Source: Denitrificimonas caeni (lineage in GTDB: Bacteria > Pseudomonadota > Gammaproteobacteria > Pseudomonadales > Pseudomonadaceae). Taken from it: a DNA stretch of 64,000 bases. Of the stretch, positions 8,513 through 17,339 are shown one piece after another. How positions within the stretch are numbered: position 1 is the first letter of the stretch; the number at the start of each line of letters is the position of its first letter. The stretch is from contig NZ_CAJHOA010000004.1 in the NCBI RefSeq assembly GCF_905120345.1, positions 310,001-374,000 of the forward strand, given 5' to 3'. Below the pieces are notes generated by a model, which saw nothing but the letters and a program-made list of their open reading frames with translations, had not been told where the DNA came from and made no database searches. The position numbers and the translations under genes are program-made.

Positions 8513-10114
8513 ATGGACAATAAAAACAAAAACAGCAATCCAACAATTTTTCAAGGCGGCACTGACCGTCGTGATTTCCTCAAACTCAGCGCGATGGCTG
8601 GAATGATCGGCGCAGTCTGCGCCATGGGTCTGCCCCTCAATAGCTGGGCTGCACAGCCTACGCCGAAAGCAGGTGGCGTACTCAAACTCGGTCTCGCTGG
8701 CAGCAGCACCTCAGACTCTCTCGATCCAGGCAGCTGGAGCGATACCTTCACCTTTGTCGGCTTTTCTGCAGTCTACAATACATTAGCTGAAATTGATGTG
8801 ACAGGGGAAGTAATACCAGAACTGGCTGAATCTTGGGAAGCCTCTCCAGATGCGCGTATCTGGACCTTTAAACTGCGTCCGGGAGTCACCTTCCATAACG
8901 GCAAAACTCTGACTACCGAAGATGTGGTTGCCTCGATTCAACATCATCTGGGCGAAAACTCAACATCAGCGGCGAAGACCCTACTCGCTGCCGTGGTCGA
9001 TGTGCGTACGCAAGGCAGCGATGCGGTGGTCTTTGAGCTGCAATCAGGCAACGCCGACTTCCCCTATATCGTTGCTGATTATCACCTCGCCATTATGCCG
9101 AGCGAAGATGGTGTTGCTAACTGGCGTGCAGGTATTGGTACCGGCGGCTATCAAATTAAACAGTTTGAGCCGGGCGTACGTCTCGTCCTTGATCGCAATA
9201 AAAACTACTGGAAACCTGGCCGTGCGCACTTCGATTCAGCACTGCTGCTCGGTATTTCTGATGGCGCAGCACGCGTTAATGCGTTAATGACCGGTCAAGT
9301 TGACGTAATCAATAAAGTCGACTTAAAAACCGTCGACCTACTTAAGCGTAATCCACGCTTAGTCATTGAAGAAACAAAAGGCTCGCAGCATTACACCTTC
9401 CCAATGATCTGCAGCAGTGACGAATTTAAAAATAACCACGTGCGTATGGCGATGAAGTACGGCATTGACCGTGAAGCCATTCTTAAATCAATCCTGCGTG
9501 GCTATGGCTCAGTGGGTAATGACCATCCATTGCAACCCAATCACCGCTTTATTAATAAAGATCTTGAACAGCGCCAATATGATCCTGATAAAGCGCGCTT
9601 CCACCTGCGTCAGGCTGGGATGGAATCATTCAAGGTCGATCTGCACGCCTCTGATGCCGCTTACTCGGGTGCAGTTGACTCCTCCGTTCTGTTCAAAGAA
9701 CACGCCCGCAAAGCCAATATTGACCTTAATGTAATTCGCGAACCTGCAGATGGCTTTTTCTCCAACGTCTGGATGAAGCGTCCGCTGACCACCTCGTTCT
9801 TTTACAGCAGCCTAACCGCTGACCGTATGTTCAGTCTGGGCTATGCCAACAAGGCCGCTTGGAACGAAACCTACTGGAACAACCCGCGTTTCAATGAGTT
9901 ATTGCTGCAAGCCCGCGGTGAGCTCAATGATGATTTACGTCGCGAGATGTACAACGAAATGCAGGTGCTCTGCCGTGATGATGGCGGCGCGATCATTCCA
10001 GTTTTTGCCAACTCAGTAGCGGCACGCTCAACTCGAGTGACGCACGGTGGAGTCACGGCACCGTACGGCGAATTGGATGGTTTACGCATTATCGAACGCT
10101 GGTGGCAGGCCTAA
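8513..10114 (+). CDS. Dipeptide/nickel-type ABC substrate-binding protein with Tat signal
   Basis: A periplasmic solute-binding protein of the SBP_bac_5 family, about 533 residues. The N-terminus carries a twin-arginine signal, DRRDFLKLSAM, a hydrophobic stretch and an AxA-like site near SWAAQ, so it is probably exported folded. Family motifs include PELAESWEASPD, WTFKLRPGVTFHNG and NYWKPG. ATG 8513 is chosen over the in-frame GTG at 8504, because CAAGGG (8499-8504) gives 8-bp spacing to the ATG. It is followed by two permeases and a fused double ATPase. The family binds peptides, nickel, opines, glutathione and other small solutes; the ligand here is presumably the cluster's growth substrate. 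Confidence 0.92.
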   Translation: MDNKNKNSNPTIFQGGTDRRDFLKLSAMAGMIGAVCAMGLPLNSWAAQPTPKAGGVLKLGLAGSSTSDSLDPGSWSDTFTFVGFSAVYNTLAEIDVTGEVIPELAESWEASPDARIWTFKLRPGVTFHNGKTLTTEDVVASIQHHLGENSTSAAKTLLAAVVDVRTQGSDAVVFELQSGNADFPYIVADYHLAIMPSEDGVANWRAGIGTGGYQIKQFEPGVRLVLDRNKNYWKPGRAHFDSALLLGISDGAARVNALMTGQVDVINKVDLKTVDLLKRNPRLVIEETKGSQHYTFPMICSSDEFKNNHVRMAMKYGIDREAILKSILRGYGSVGNDHPLQPNHRFINKDLEQRQYDPDKARFHLRQAGMESFKVDLHASDAAYSGAVDSSVLFKEHARKANIDLNVIREPADGFFSNVWMKRPLTTSFFYSSLTADRMFSLGYANKAAWNETYWNNPRFNELLLQARGELNDDLRREMYNEMQVLCRDDGGAIIPVFANSVAARSTRVTHGGVTAPYGELDGLRIIERWWQA

Positions 10115-10154
10115 GAGTCTTCTGCTCCTTCGTCGATAACAAGAGGTTAAGTCA

Positions 10155-11111
10155 ATGTCTGTTCTTAAATTACTGGGCCAGCGCATCGCGCTGGGTATCT
10201 TTTCGCTGTTTGCGGTTTCAGTGATCGTCTTTCTCGCCGTCGGTATGCTGCCGGGCGATATTGCCGAAGCCATGCTCGGTCAGTCGGCCACACCTGAAAC
10301 GGTTGCAGCGCTGCGCACGCAATTGGGCATGGATCAAATGCCCCTGCAGCGCTTTATTAGTTGGTTTGGTCAACTGCTACAAGGTGATCTAGGGGTTTCT
10401 CTAGCCAACCAACGTCCTATTGCTGACTTAATCTCGACCCGTTTAGGCAACACGCTGTTGTTAGCAGCATTTGCCGCTATCGTCTCAGTTCCCATCGCTC
10501 TGACACTGGGCATCCTAACCGCGCTGTACCGTAACTCGTGGTTCGATCGAGTGATGAATACCATGGCTTTAAGCTCGGTATCCTTTCCTGAGTTCTTTGT
10601 TGCCTACCTATTGATTTTGCTGTTCTCAATCAAACTTGATTGGCTGCCCAGCATGTCTAATATCTCGCCTGATTCGTCCATCAGCGAAATACTGGTGAGT
10701 TCAATTCTACCGGTGATCACTCTAAGTCTCGTGGTTATCGCGCAGATGATGCGCATGACCCGAGCAGCATTAATTAATCTCTTGGCCAGTCCTTATATCG
10801 AAATGGCGCGCCTAAAAGGCATACGTCCAGCACGCATTATTTTCCACCATGCCTTACCCAATGCTCTCGCTCCCATTGTCAACGTGGTGGCACTTAACCT
10901 CGCGTACCTGGTGGTCGGTGTGGTCGTGGTCGAAGTGGTCTTTGTCTACCCAGGTCTTGGCCAATTGCTGGTCGACTCGGTGGCTAAGCGCGACATCCCT
11001 GTGGTGCAGGTCTGCTGTTTGATCTTTGCCATGACCTATATCTCCCTTAACACCTTAGCGGATGTGCTGGCCATTGCCAGTAACCCTCGCTTAATGCACC
11101 CAAGAGGTTAA
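10155..11111 (+). CDS. ABC transporter permease, DppB type
   Basis: A 318-residue inner-membrane permease of the dipeptide/oligopeptide ABC family. It has the N-terminal TM helix and SVIVFLAVGMLPGD motif of DppB proteins, about six membrane segments, and the EAA-type coupling loop EMARLKGIRPARI before the last membrane block. It forms the translocation channel with the 11115 gene. Spacing is 40 bp from the binding protein and 3 bp to the next permease, consistent with one operon. Confidence 0.93.
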   Translation: MSVLKLLGQRIALGIFSLFAVSVIVFLAVGMLPGDIAEAMLGQSATPETVAALRTQLGMDQMPLQRFISWFGQLLQGDLGVSLANQRPIADLISTRLGNTLLLAAFAAIVSVPIALTLGILTALYRNSWFDRVMNTMALSSVSFPEFFVAYLLILLFSIKLDWLPSMSNISPDSSISEILVSSILPVITLSLVVIAQMMRMTRAALINLLASPYIEMARLKGIRPARIIFHHALPNALAPIVNVVALNLAYLVVGVVVVEVVFVYPGLGQLLVDSVAKRDIPVVQVCCLIFAMTYISLNTLADVLAIASNPRLMHPRG

Positions 11112-11114
11112 ATC

Positions 11115-11942
11115 ATGAAAAAATGTCTGAGATGCCTCTGCCAAGCACCACTGAGCGCAAAAATAGGAATCCTATTAATTATAAGCTACAGCTTTGTCGC
11201 GATTTTTGCCCCTTGGTTAGCCCCTTATGGTGAAACTGAAGTCGTGGGCGACGGCTATGCTGCATGGAGTCCAGAGTTCTGGCTGGGCACCGACAACCTA
11301 GGACGCGACGTGCTCAGCCGGCTGATTTACGGCGCACGTAACACCATCAGTATCGCGTTTGTCACTACCATCTTGGCCTTCGTCGTCGGTGGGCTGGCTG
11401 GTTTAATGGCCGCGATCAAAGGTGGCTGGATCGATCAAGGTCTGTCGCGAGTGGTTGATATCCTGATGGCCATTCCACAGTTGATCTTCGCGCTACTGAT
11501 TCTCAGTGTCGTTGGCACCAACGCGGTCTCTCTGATCTTAGTGATTGCCCTGCTGGATGCCACTCGCGTGTTTCGCTTATCCCGCGCCGTCGCCATGAAC
11601 GTCGTGGTGCAAGATTTCGTCGAAGCCGCGCGTCTGCGTGGTGAAGGCTTAGTCTGGCTGATCTGGCGTGAAGTTTTACCCAACACTTTGCCGCCACTAG
11701 TGGCTGAGTTTGGTCTGCGCTTCTGCTTCGTCTTCTTGTTTATCAGTGCGTTGTCTTTCTTAGGCTTAGGCATTCAACCGCCGACCGCCGACTGGGGCAG
11801 CATGGTGCGCGAAAACGCAGTCATGATCTCCTTTGGTGACTTCACCCCCTTATTGCCTGCCATGGCCGTCGCCTTACTGACGATTGGGGTCAACTTTGTG
11901 GTGGATTGGGTGCTGCACAAAACCAGTGGTTTAAAGGGGTAA
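11115..11942 (+). CDS. ABC transporter permease, DppC type
   Basis: A 275-residue second permease of the importer. The DppC family pattern is clear: an N-terminal TM helix, then WLGTDNLGRDVLSRLIYGAR before the permease domain, then the EAARLRGEG coupling loop and FLGLGIQPPTADWGSM near the end. It starts 3 bp after the DppB-type gene. Its stop lies 5 bp before the preferred ATPase start, suggesting translational coupling. Confidence 0.93.
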   Translation: MKKCLRCLCQAPLSAKIGILLIISYSFVAIFAPWLAPYGETEVVGDGYAAWSPEFWLGTDNLGRDVLSRLIYGARNTISIAFVTTILAFVVGGLAGLMAAIKGGWIDQGLSRVVDILMAIPQLIFALLILSVVGTNAVSLILVIALLDATRVFRLSRAVAMNVVVQDFVEAARLRGEGLVWLIWREVLPNTLPPLVAEFGLRFCFVFLFISALSFLGLGIQPPTADWGSMVRENAVMISFGDFTPLLPAMAVALLTIGVNFVVDWVLHKTSGLKG

Positions 11943-11947
11943 TGACC

Positions 11948-13582
11948 ATGTCAACAGAACAAGAAAAGCATACTGATGTGCTGCTAGAAATACGTAACCT
12001 ACACCTTGAAGGCTTCTCCGATGAGAAGTGGAAGCCCATCGTTCGCGGTATCGATCTAACCCTGCACCGTGGCGAAGTTCTGGGATTAATAGGTGAGTCC
12101 GGTGCGGGTAAATCCACGCTTGGTTTAGCTGCAATGGGCTACACCAAAGATGGTTGCCGTATCACCCAAGGCAGTATTTGCTTCGATGGTATCGACTTAA
12201 TCAACTGCAGTGCCGATGAACTACGACAGTTGCATGGTTTGCGTATTGCCTATGTCGCACAAAGTGCCGCGGCCTCTTTCAATCCAGCGCACCGTTTAAT
12301 TGATCAGCATATTGAAACAGCCATTCGTAATGGCGGGATTAAACGCCAACAAGCCAAAGCCGAAGCGGTTGAGCTGTATCGAATTCTCGGTCTACCCGAT
12401 CCGGAAAATATCGGTCAACGCTACCCACACCAACTCTCTGGTGGTCAACTGCAACGGGCGATGACAGCCATGGCGTTGGCCTGTCACCCAGATCTTATTA
12501 TTTTTGATGAGCCGACCACGGCGTTGGATGTCACCACGCAAATTGATGTGCTGGCCGCCATTCGTAATGCTGTGTCACGCTTTCATACCGCAGCTATTTA
12601 TATTACCCACGACCTCGCCGTCGTCGCCCAAATGGCCGACCGCATTATGGTGTTGCGCTACGGACAACTGGCCGAAGAAGCGCCAACCCGCAAGATGCTG
12701 AAAGCGCCGGAGAATCCTTACACGCTGTCGCTGTGGGCCGTGCGCTGTTTTAAAAGTGAAGCGAAACCGCGTCCTACTGCCGAAGCACCGCTGCTCGCAA
12801 TCGAAAATATCTCTGCTAGTTATGGTAAAAACCCAGTCCTGAGTGACGTCTCGATGCAGCTGTTCAAAGGACAAACCCTAGCAGTTATCGGTGAATCCGG
12901 CAGTGGTAAAAGCACCACGGCGCGAGTGATCACTGGCTTGCTGCAGCCTGATCAGGGCCAGGTACTCTTTGCTGGAGAAGTGTTACCAAAAGATTTTCGT
13001 CAGCGCAGTAAAACCCAGCTGCAACAGATCCAGATGATCTATCAGCACCCAGATACCGCTCTGAATCCGCGCCAGCGCATTAATGAAATTATTGGTCGGC
13101 CGCTCGAGTTTTACCTTGGTTTAAAAGGCGCAGCCAAAGAGCAGCGCATTCGCGAACTGCTGAGCATGATCGAACTCGACCCTGAAGAGTTTATGTATCG
13201 CCGCCCTAGTGAGCTGTCGGGTGGACAAAAACAGCGCGTCTGTATTGCCCGAGCGCTGGCTGCAGAACCGGAATTAATCATCTGTGATGAAGTCACTTCA
13301 GCGCTAGATCAGCTGGTCGCCGAAGGCATCCTCAAGCTGCTGAAACAGGTTCAGGAGCAACTCGGCGTGTCGTATTTATTTATCACCCATGACGTCGCAA
13401 CGGTACGCGCCATTTCTGATGAAGTGGTGATTATGCAACAGGGCAAAGTTGTCGATTACGGTGCGCGCGAAGCGATCTTTAAGCCGCCGTTCAAGCCCTA
13501 TACCGACTTGCTGTTTTCATCCGAACCGCAAATGGATCCTGACTGGCTCGACACCCACCTCGCTCGACAGCAGGCGAATTAA
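11948..13582 (+). CDS. Fused double ABC ATPase (DppD-DppF type)
   Basis: A 544-residue protein with two complete ATPase domains in one chain, as in GsiA or YejF, energising the peptide-type importer. Domain 1 has Walker A GESGAGKST, signature LSGGQLQR and Walker B LIIFDEPTTALD. Domain 2 has [17 protein letters not shown] and LIICDEVTSALD. A short C-terminal oligopeptide-type tail follows. ATG 11948 is preferred over ATG 11942 and the in-frame upstream extension, because AAAGGGG (11933-11939) is 8 bp from 11948 and the protein then begins MSTEQEKH. Both nucleotide sites look intact. Confidence 0.93.
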   Translation: MSTEQEKHTDVLLEIRNLHLEGFSDEKWKPIVRGIDLTLHRGEVLGLIGESGAGKSTLGLAAMGYTKDGCRITQGSICFDGIDLINCSADELRQLHGLRIAYVAQSAAASFNPAHRLIDQHIETAIRNGGIKRQQAKAEAVELYRILGLPDPENIGQRYPHQLSGGQLQRAMTAMALACHPDLIIFDEPTTALDVTTQIDVLAAIRNAVSRFHTAAIYITHDLAVVAQMADRIMVLRYGQLAEEAPTRKMLKAPENPYTLSLWAVRCFKSEAKPRPTAEAPLLAIENISASYGKNPVLSDVSMQLFKGQTLAVIGESGSGKSTTARVITGLLQPDQGQVLFAGEVLPKDFRQRSKTQLQQIQMIYQHPDTALNPRQRINEIIGRPLEFYLGLKGAAKEQRIRELLSMIELDPEEFMYRRPSELSGGQKQRVCIARALAAEPELIICDEVTSALDQLVAEGILKLLKQVQEQLGVSYLFITHDVATVRAISDEVVIMQQGKVVDYGAREAIFKPPFKPYTDLLFSSEPQMDPDWLDTHLARQQAN

Positions 13583-13593
13583 CGATATCACCC

Positions 13594-13609
13594 GCTGCCC
13601 ACGGGCAGC
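13594..13609 (+). other. Short stem-loop after the ABC importer genes
   Basis: GCTGCC (13594-13599) and GGCAGC (13604-13609) form a hairpin with loop CACG in the 54-bp gap between the ATPase and flavoprotein genes. There is no T-run, so it may stabilise mRNA or lower read-through rather than terminate. Confidence 0.35.
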
Positions 13610-13636
13610 TTAGAGTCCATCTTTGGAGTAAAAACT

Positions 13637-14362
13637 ATGAATGTATTGATTGTCCATGCCCACCCTGAACCAAAGTCATTTACTAGCGCTATGCGTGATC
13701 AGGCCGTAACAACTCTAGAAAAACAAGGTCACGCCGTCCAAGTGTCTGATTTATATGCGATGAATTGGAACCCAATCGCCAGCGCTGAAGACTTTAATAA
13801 CTGCGAAAACCCAGACTATTTGGTGTATGCCCTTGAGCAGCGTCAAGCGGTCAAAAACAAAAGCCTCGCCAGCGATATTCAGCAAGAACTGGACAAATTA
13901 TTGTGGGCTGACTTGCTGATTCTTAACTTTCCGATTTACTGGTTTTCTGTGCCAGCGATTCTTAAAGGTTGGCTCGATCGCGTTTTGGTCTCTGGCGTCT
14001 GTTATGGCGGCAAGCGCTTCTATGATCAAGGCGGTTTACGCGGCAAAAAAGTCTTGGTCAGCCTAACTCTCGGTGGTCGCGAACATATGTTCGGCGAAGA
14101 CGCCATCCATGGCCCACTTGAAGACATGTTGCGACCATTACTGCGTGGCACTCTCGCTTACACCGGGATGGAAGTGCTGCCGCCCTTTATCGCTTGGCAT
14201 GTGCCGTATATCAGCCAAGATGCGCGTGAATCTTTTCTCAACGATTTTGCACAACGTCTGGACAATATTGATCAAGACCAAGCGCTAGTGTTCCCTCGCT
14301 TGGATCAATTTGACGAGCGTTTATATCCTTTACAGCCGGCTGTGCAGACCAATAACGGCTGA
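13637..14362 (+). CDS. NAD(P)H oxidoreductase, flavodoxin-fold (quinone reductase family)
   Basis: A 241-residue cytoplasmic flavoprotein of the NQO1/KefF/MdaB family. It starts with the strand-loop MNVLIVHAHPEPKSFTSAM, contains the FMN/FAD-contacting NFPIYWFSVPAILKGWLDRV, and later SLTLGGREHMFG. Such enzymes reduce quinones or other small electrophiles with NAD(P)H by two-electron transfer. SD GGAG lies 7-8 bp before ATG 13637. It lies between the importer and the porin genes of the catabolic cluster. Whether it has a dedicated catabolic step or handles electron or toxicity balance cannot be told. Confidence 0.88.
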   Translation: MNVLIVHAHPEPKSFTSAMRDQAVTTLEKQGHAVQVSDLYAMNWNPIASAEDFNNCENPDYLVYALEQRQAVKNKSLASDIQQELDKLLWADLLILNFPIYWFSVPAILKGWLDRVLVSGVCYGGKRFYDQGGLRGKKVLVSLTLGGREHMFGEDAIHGPLEDMLRPLLRGTLAYTGMEVLPPFIAWHVPYISQDARESFLNDFAQRLDNIDQDQALVFPRLDQFDERLYPLQPAVQTNNG

Positions 14363-14472
14363 TTACTAGGCACATCAACAGAGGTATCTCACTACGAGCA
14401 CAGACATACACCTTCTATCCACTGCTAATCAATAAAAGTCAGCATTACTACACATCCTGAGAGACGATGACT

Positions 14473-15768
14473 ATGAATAAAAATAAAATTGTCAGCCTAA
14501 TAGCTTCTCCATTATTTGTTATGCAAGCCGCCTATGCGGCAGATCAAAGCGACAGCGGCTTTATCGCCGACAGCCACTTGTCTGTGTTAAACCGCAACTA
14601 TTATTACAACAGTGATAATCACAGCGGAGGTAAAGATGGTCGTGAATGGGGGCACAGCATTCTGACTCACTTCACCTCAGGTTATACCGAAGGTTTGGTT
14701 GGTTTTGGTTTGGATGCACACGCCTATGCATCCTTTAAGCTGGACTCTGGCCGCGGACGTAATCGTACCGATATGTTCCCACTGCAGAGCAATGGTGATT
14801 CACGTGACCAGTCCGGCTCTGCGGGTGGCTCGGTGAAAATGCGCATTTCAAAAAGTGAGCTACATTACGGTAACTTACGTCCTTACAACCCAGTGTTTGC
14901 TCTAGCAGATACTCGCCTAACACCTGCAACCGCCACTGGCTTTATGCTGACCAGCAGTGAAATCGACGGCTTAGACTTAGATGCAGGACACTTCACGTCC
15001 GGCAAAGATTACAACCAGAGCCACAGTGATGGCGACTTTTATGCCGGTTATGCCGGTGTTAAAGGTGGCAATATCGACTATTTAGGCGGTTCTTACCGTA
15101 TCAGCGACAACGCTAATGTCACCGCTTATACCTCGCGCTATGAAGACCTCTGGCGTCAGCACTACCTCAACGCCAACTATACGTTTGCCTTGGGCGAGCA
15201 GCGCAGCTTAAACCTGGATGCCAACCTCTACCGTACCGATGAGCAAGGACAAGCTTTAGCAGGTGATATCGATGTCACCGCAGGTTCATTGACCGCCGCC
15301 TATACCGTTAATGCGCACACCTTCAGCCTCGGCTATCAGAAAATCCATGGCGATCAGCCGCAGGATTACCTGATGATGAGTGGCGGTGGCTTCCAGGATT
15401 CGATTTACCTCGGCAACGCTTCACAATATGCCGACTTTAACGGACCCAATGAGCAATCATGGCTGATCGGCTACTCATTAAACCTCGCTTCTTACGGCGT
15501 ACCCGGCGCCAGCTTCTCGATTCGCCATGTGCGTGGCAGTGATATCGATGGTAGCAAAACAGCAGCAAGCAGCCCTTACGCTTACTACGGCAAAAATGAA
15601 AAACACCACACCACCGATCTTGATGCACGCTATGTGGTACAAAGCGGCCCGGCCAAGGATCTGATGGTCCGCGTTCGTCACGCCAGCCACCGCATGACCT
15701 CGGGTAAATCAGACATTGATGTTGATCGTTTCCGCGTCGTTGTTGAATACCCTCTGAATATTTTCTAA
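14473..15768 (+). CDS. OprD-family outer-membrane porin
   Basis: An OprD-family substrate-specific porin of about 431 residues. The signal peptide MNKNKIVSLIASPLFV...AYA is followed by mature ADQSDSGFIADSHLSVLNRN, and the chain ends with a strand terminating in Phe (EYPLNIF), as outer-membrane proteins do. The DSHL..NRNYYYN start and REWGHSILTHFTSGYTEGLV are family features. ATG 14473 is preferred to ATG 14467, since GAGAG ends about 9 bp before it. It probably provides outer-membrane passage for the substrate taken up by the ABC importer of the same cluster. OprD-type porins pass basic amino acids, peptides and carboxylates; no specificity is claimed. Confidence 0.92.
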   Translation: MNKNKIVSLIASPLFVMQAAYAADQSDSGFIADSHLSVLNRNYYYNSDNHSGGKDGREWGHSILTHFTSGYTEGLVGFGLDAHAYASFKLDSGRGRNRTDMFPLQSNGDSRDQSGSAGGSVKMRISKSELHYGNLRPYNPVFALADTRLTPATATGFMLTSSEIDGLDLDAGHFTSGKDYNQSHSDGDFYAGYAGVKGGNIDYLGGSYRISDNANVTAYTSRYEDLWRQHYLNANYTFALGEQRSLNLDANLYRTDEQGQALAGDIDVTAGSLTAAYTVNAHTFSLGYQKIHGDQPQDYLMMSGGGFQDSIYLGNASQYADFNGPNEQSWLIGYSLNLASYGVPGASFSIRHVRGSDIDGSKTAASSPYAYYGKNEKHHTTDLDARYVVQSGPAKDLMVRVRHASHRMTSGKSDIDVDRFRVVVEYPLNIF

Positions 15769-15842
15769 TACACCTTGAGCCTCATACCAGCTCGGCAGGT
15801 TGTTGCGAGCTGGTCCCTTCATTCTTCTATGTCGAGAGTCCG

Positions 15843-16649
15843 ATGAACGCTAGTCAGTCAGCCAATATTCTTCTGGAACGGCGCGGCAATATCGCCCTAA
15901 TTACCCTCAACCGCCCCGCTGCACGCAATGCTTTGGACCTGCAGAGTATGCAGCAATTACTGCAGATCGCCCGCACGCTAGCAGCCGATAGCCAATTGAA
16001 AGGCGTGTTATTGCTCGGTCAATCTGGATACTTCTGTGCCGGCGGCGATGTCCACTATTTTCAACAGTTGTGCAGCCTGCCTGAAGCGCAGCGCTTACCA
16101 CTGTTGCACGATTATATCGCCACAGCGCAAGACGTTATTCGCGTTTTAGCCGCGCTGCCCTGCCCACTGATTGCCTGCGTTGATGGCGCGGCGGCAGGCT
16201 TTGGTCTGAGCTTGGCCTGCCTCGCTGATCAAGTCATCACCAGCCAGCGCAGTCGTTTACTACCAGCGTATACCGCCATCGCAGCCAGCCCAGATGGCGG
16301 TCTTAGCTATTTACTGACACAGTTAATTGGCGAACGCCGCGCTTTACAGTGGATACTGCACAATCACCCCATGCCTTTAGAGCAAGCGCTGGAGTGGGGC
16401 TTAATTAGCGAATTGCAGAGCAATGAAGATTTTACACAACGGCTTGACGCTCTGATTCAGACACTGGCAGCATCGCCAGCCTGTGCCTTTCGCAACAGCA
16501 AACGTCTGATTAAACACACATCACTTAGCGCGTTAGATAGACAATTGACCGAGGAACTACAGGCCTTTATAAATAGTGCCATGCATCCTGATTTTGCTGA
16601 AGGCATCGCTGCTTTCTCAGAGAAACGAGCAGCGTCATTTGCTCAATAG
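15843..16649 (+). CDS. Enoyl-CoA hydratase/isomerase family protein
   Basis: A 268-residue crotonase-fold enzyme. The first oxyanion-hole region is YFCAGGDVHYF and the second is DGAAAGFGLSLACLAD. Where classic hydratases carry a second catalytic Glu this protein reads ASPDGGLSYLL, a PDGG pattern more like PaaG-type isomerases, so hydratase versus isomerase activity is open. In the cluster it would act on the enoyl-CoA made by the acyl-CoA dehydrogenase at the left edge. It is followed directly by an inverted repeat and the convergent TetR gene. Confidence 0.9.
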   Translation: MNASQSANILLERRGNIALITLNRPAARNALDLQSMQQLLQIARTLAADSQLKGVLLLGQSGYFCAGGDVHYFQQLCSLPEAQRLPLLHDYIATAQDVIRVLAALPCPLIACVDGAAAGFGLSLACLADQVITSQRSRLLPAYTAIAASPDGGLSYLLTQLIGERRALQWILHNHPMPLEQALEWGLISELQSNEDFTQRLDALIQTLAASPACAFRNSKRLIKHTSLSALDRQLTEELQAFINSAMHPDFAEGIAAFSEKRAASFAQ

Positions 16650-16677
16650 CTTAATGCTTTGAGCTCAAGCATTAAGC
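16649..16677. terminator. Bidirectional terminator between crotonase and TetR genes
   Basis: A perfect 11-bp inverted repeat, GCTTAATGCTT (16649-16659) and AAGCATTAAGC (16667-16677), with loop TGAGCTC. It overlaps the crotonase stop codon and the last codons of the convergent TetR gene, so both transcripts would end in it. Confidence 0.65.
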
Positions 16678-17339
16678 TGAGCTGCCTCTGATTGACAGAG
16701 GCGTTGGTAACCTCCCGCAAGTAAACCATCGACCCACGCCTCACAAATCAGCACCCCTTGCGCAGGGGTAAAGGTTTCAGGATCGAGACCATGCTCCAAC
16801 CATAAGCCATCGATGAGCGCTGTCAGACTGATGGCTGCCAGCTGATAATTAAACTGCTGCCAGCCTTGCTCCAGGGCTAATTGCTCAAGCACCTGTTCTA
16901 GAATCGAACGGTACTCTTTGTAGGATTTATCATGTGCTTCACGAATAGTGTCTGCGGTTTTCACCGCTCCCCAAAACGCGAGCCACGCTTCAAGTAGAAA
17001 GGTATTCAATAGTTTTTCTGAAAAAGACGCTTGAAAGAAGGCCGATAGCTGGGTGCGTACCCCTTCGCCAACATTTTCAGCCATCGCAACACGCAGCTGC
17101 CCCATCACTTTGCGCGTAATGGTTTGGTACGCTTCAGCCACCAGCGCATCCTTACCTGAATAGTGATGGCTGATTAAGCCTGGTGAAACACCGGCCTGCG
17201 CACAAATCTTCCGTACAGACATACCTTGGAAACCATGCTGTTTAAGGCAGGTCAAAGTTGCATTAACCAAATGTGCCTTACGCACCTCAGGATCCATTCG
17301 CGTGAAGTTCACTTGTGGAGCTACTTTCATGTTCGCCAA
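16665..17339 (-). CDS. TetR-family regulator, BetI-like
   Basis: A 224-residue TetR-family repressor. The N-terminal helix-turn-helix covers about residues 18-65 (VRKICAQAGVSPGLISHHY), with the ligand/dimer domain of BetI/AcrR type after it. The match to BetI is family-level only; there are no betaine genes here. Placed at the end of the catabolic cluster and convergent with the crotonase, it probably controls part of the cluster, responding to a CoA ester or the substrate (inference). The 17-bp motif found at 6798 and 8415 is not obvious in its own upstream region. Confidence 0.88.
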   Translation of the reverse strand: MANMKVAPQVNFTRMDPEVRKAHLVNATLTCLKQHGFQGMSVRKICAQAGVSPGLISHHYSGKDALVAEAYQTITRKVMGQLRVAMAENVGEGVRTQLSAFFQASFSEKLLNTFLLEAWLAFWGAVKTADTIREAHDKSYKEYRSILEQVLEQLALEQGWQQFNYQLAAISLTALIDGLWLEHGLDPETFTPAQGVLICEAWVDGLLAGGYQRLCQSEAAQLNA

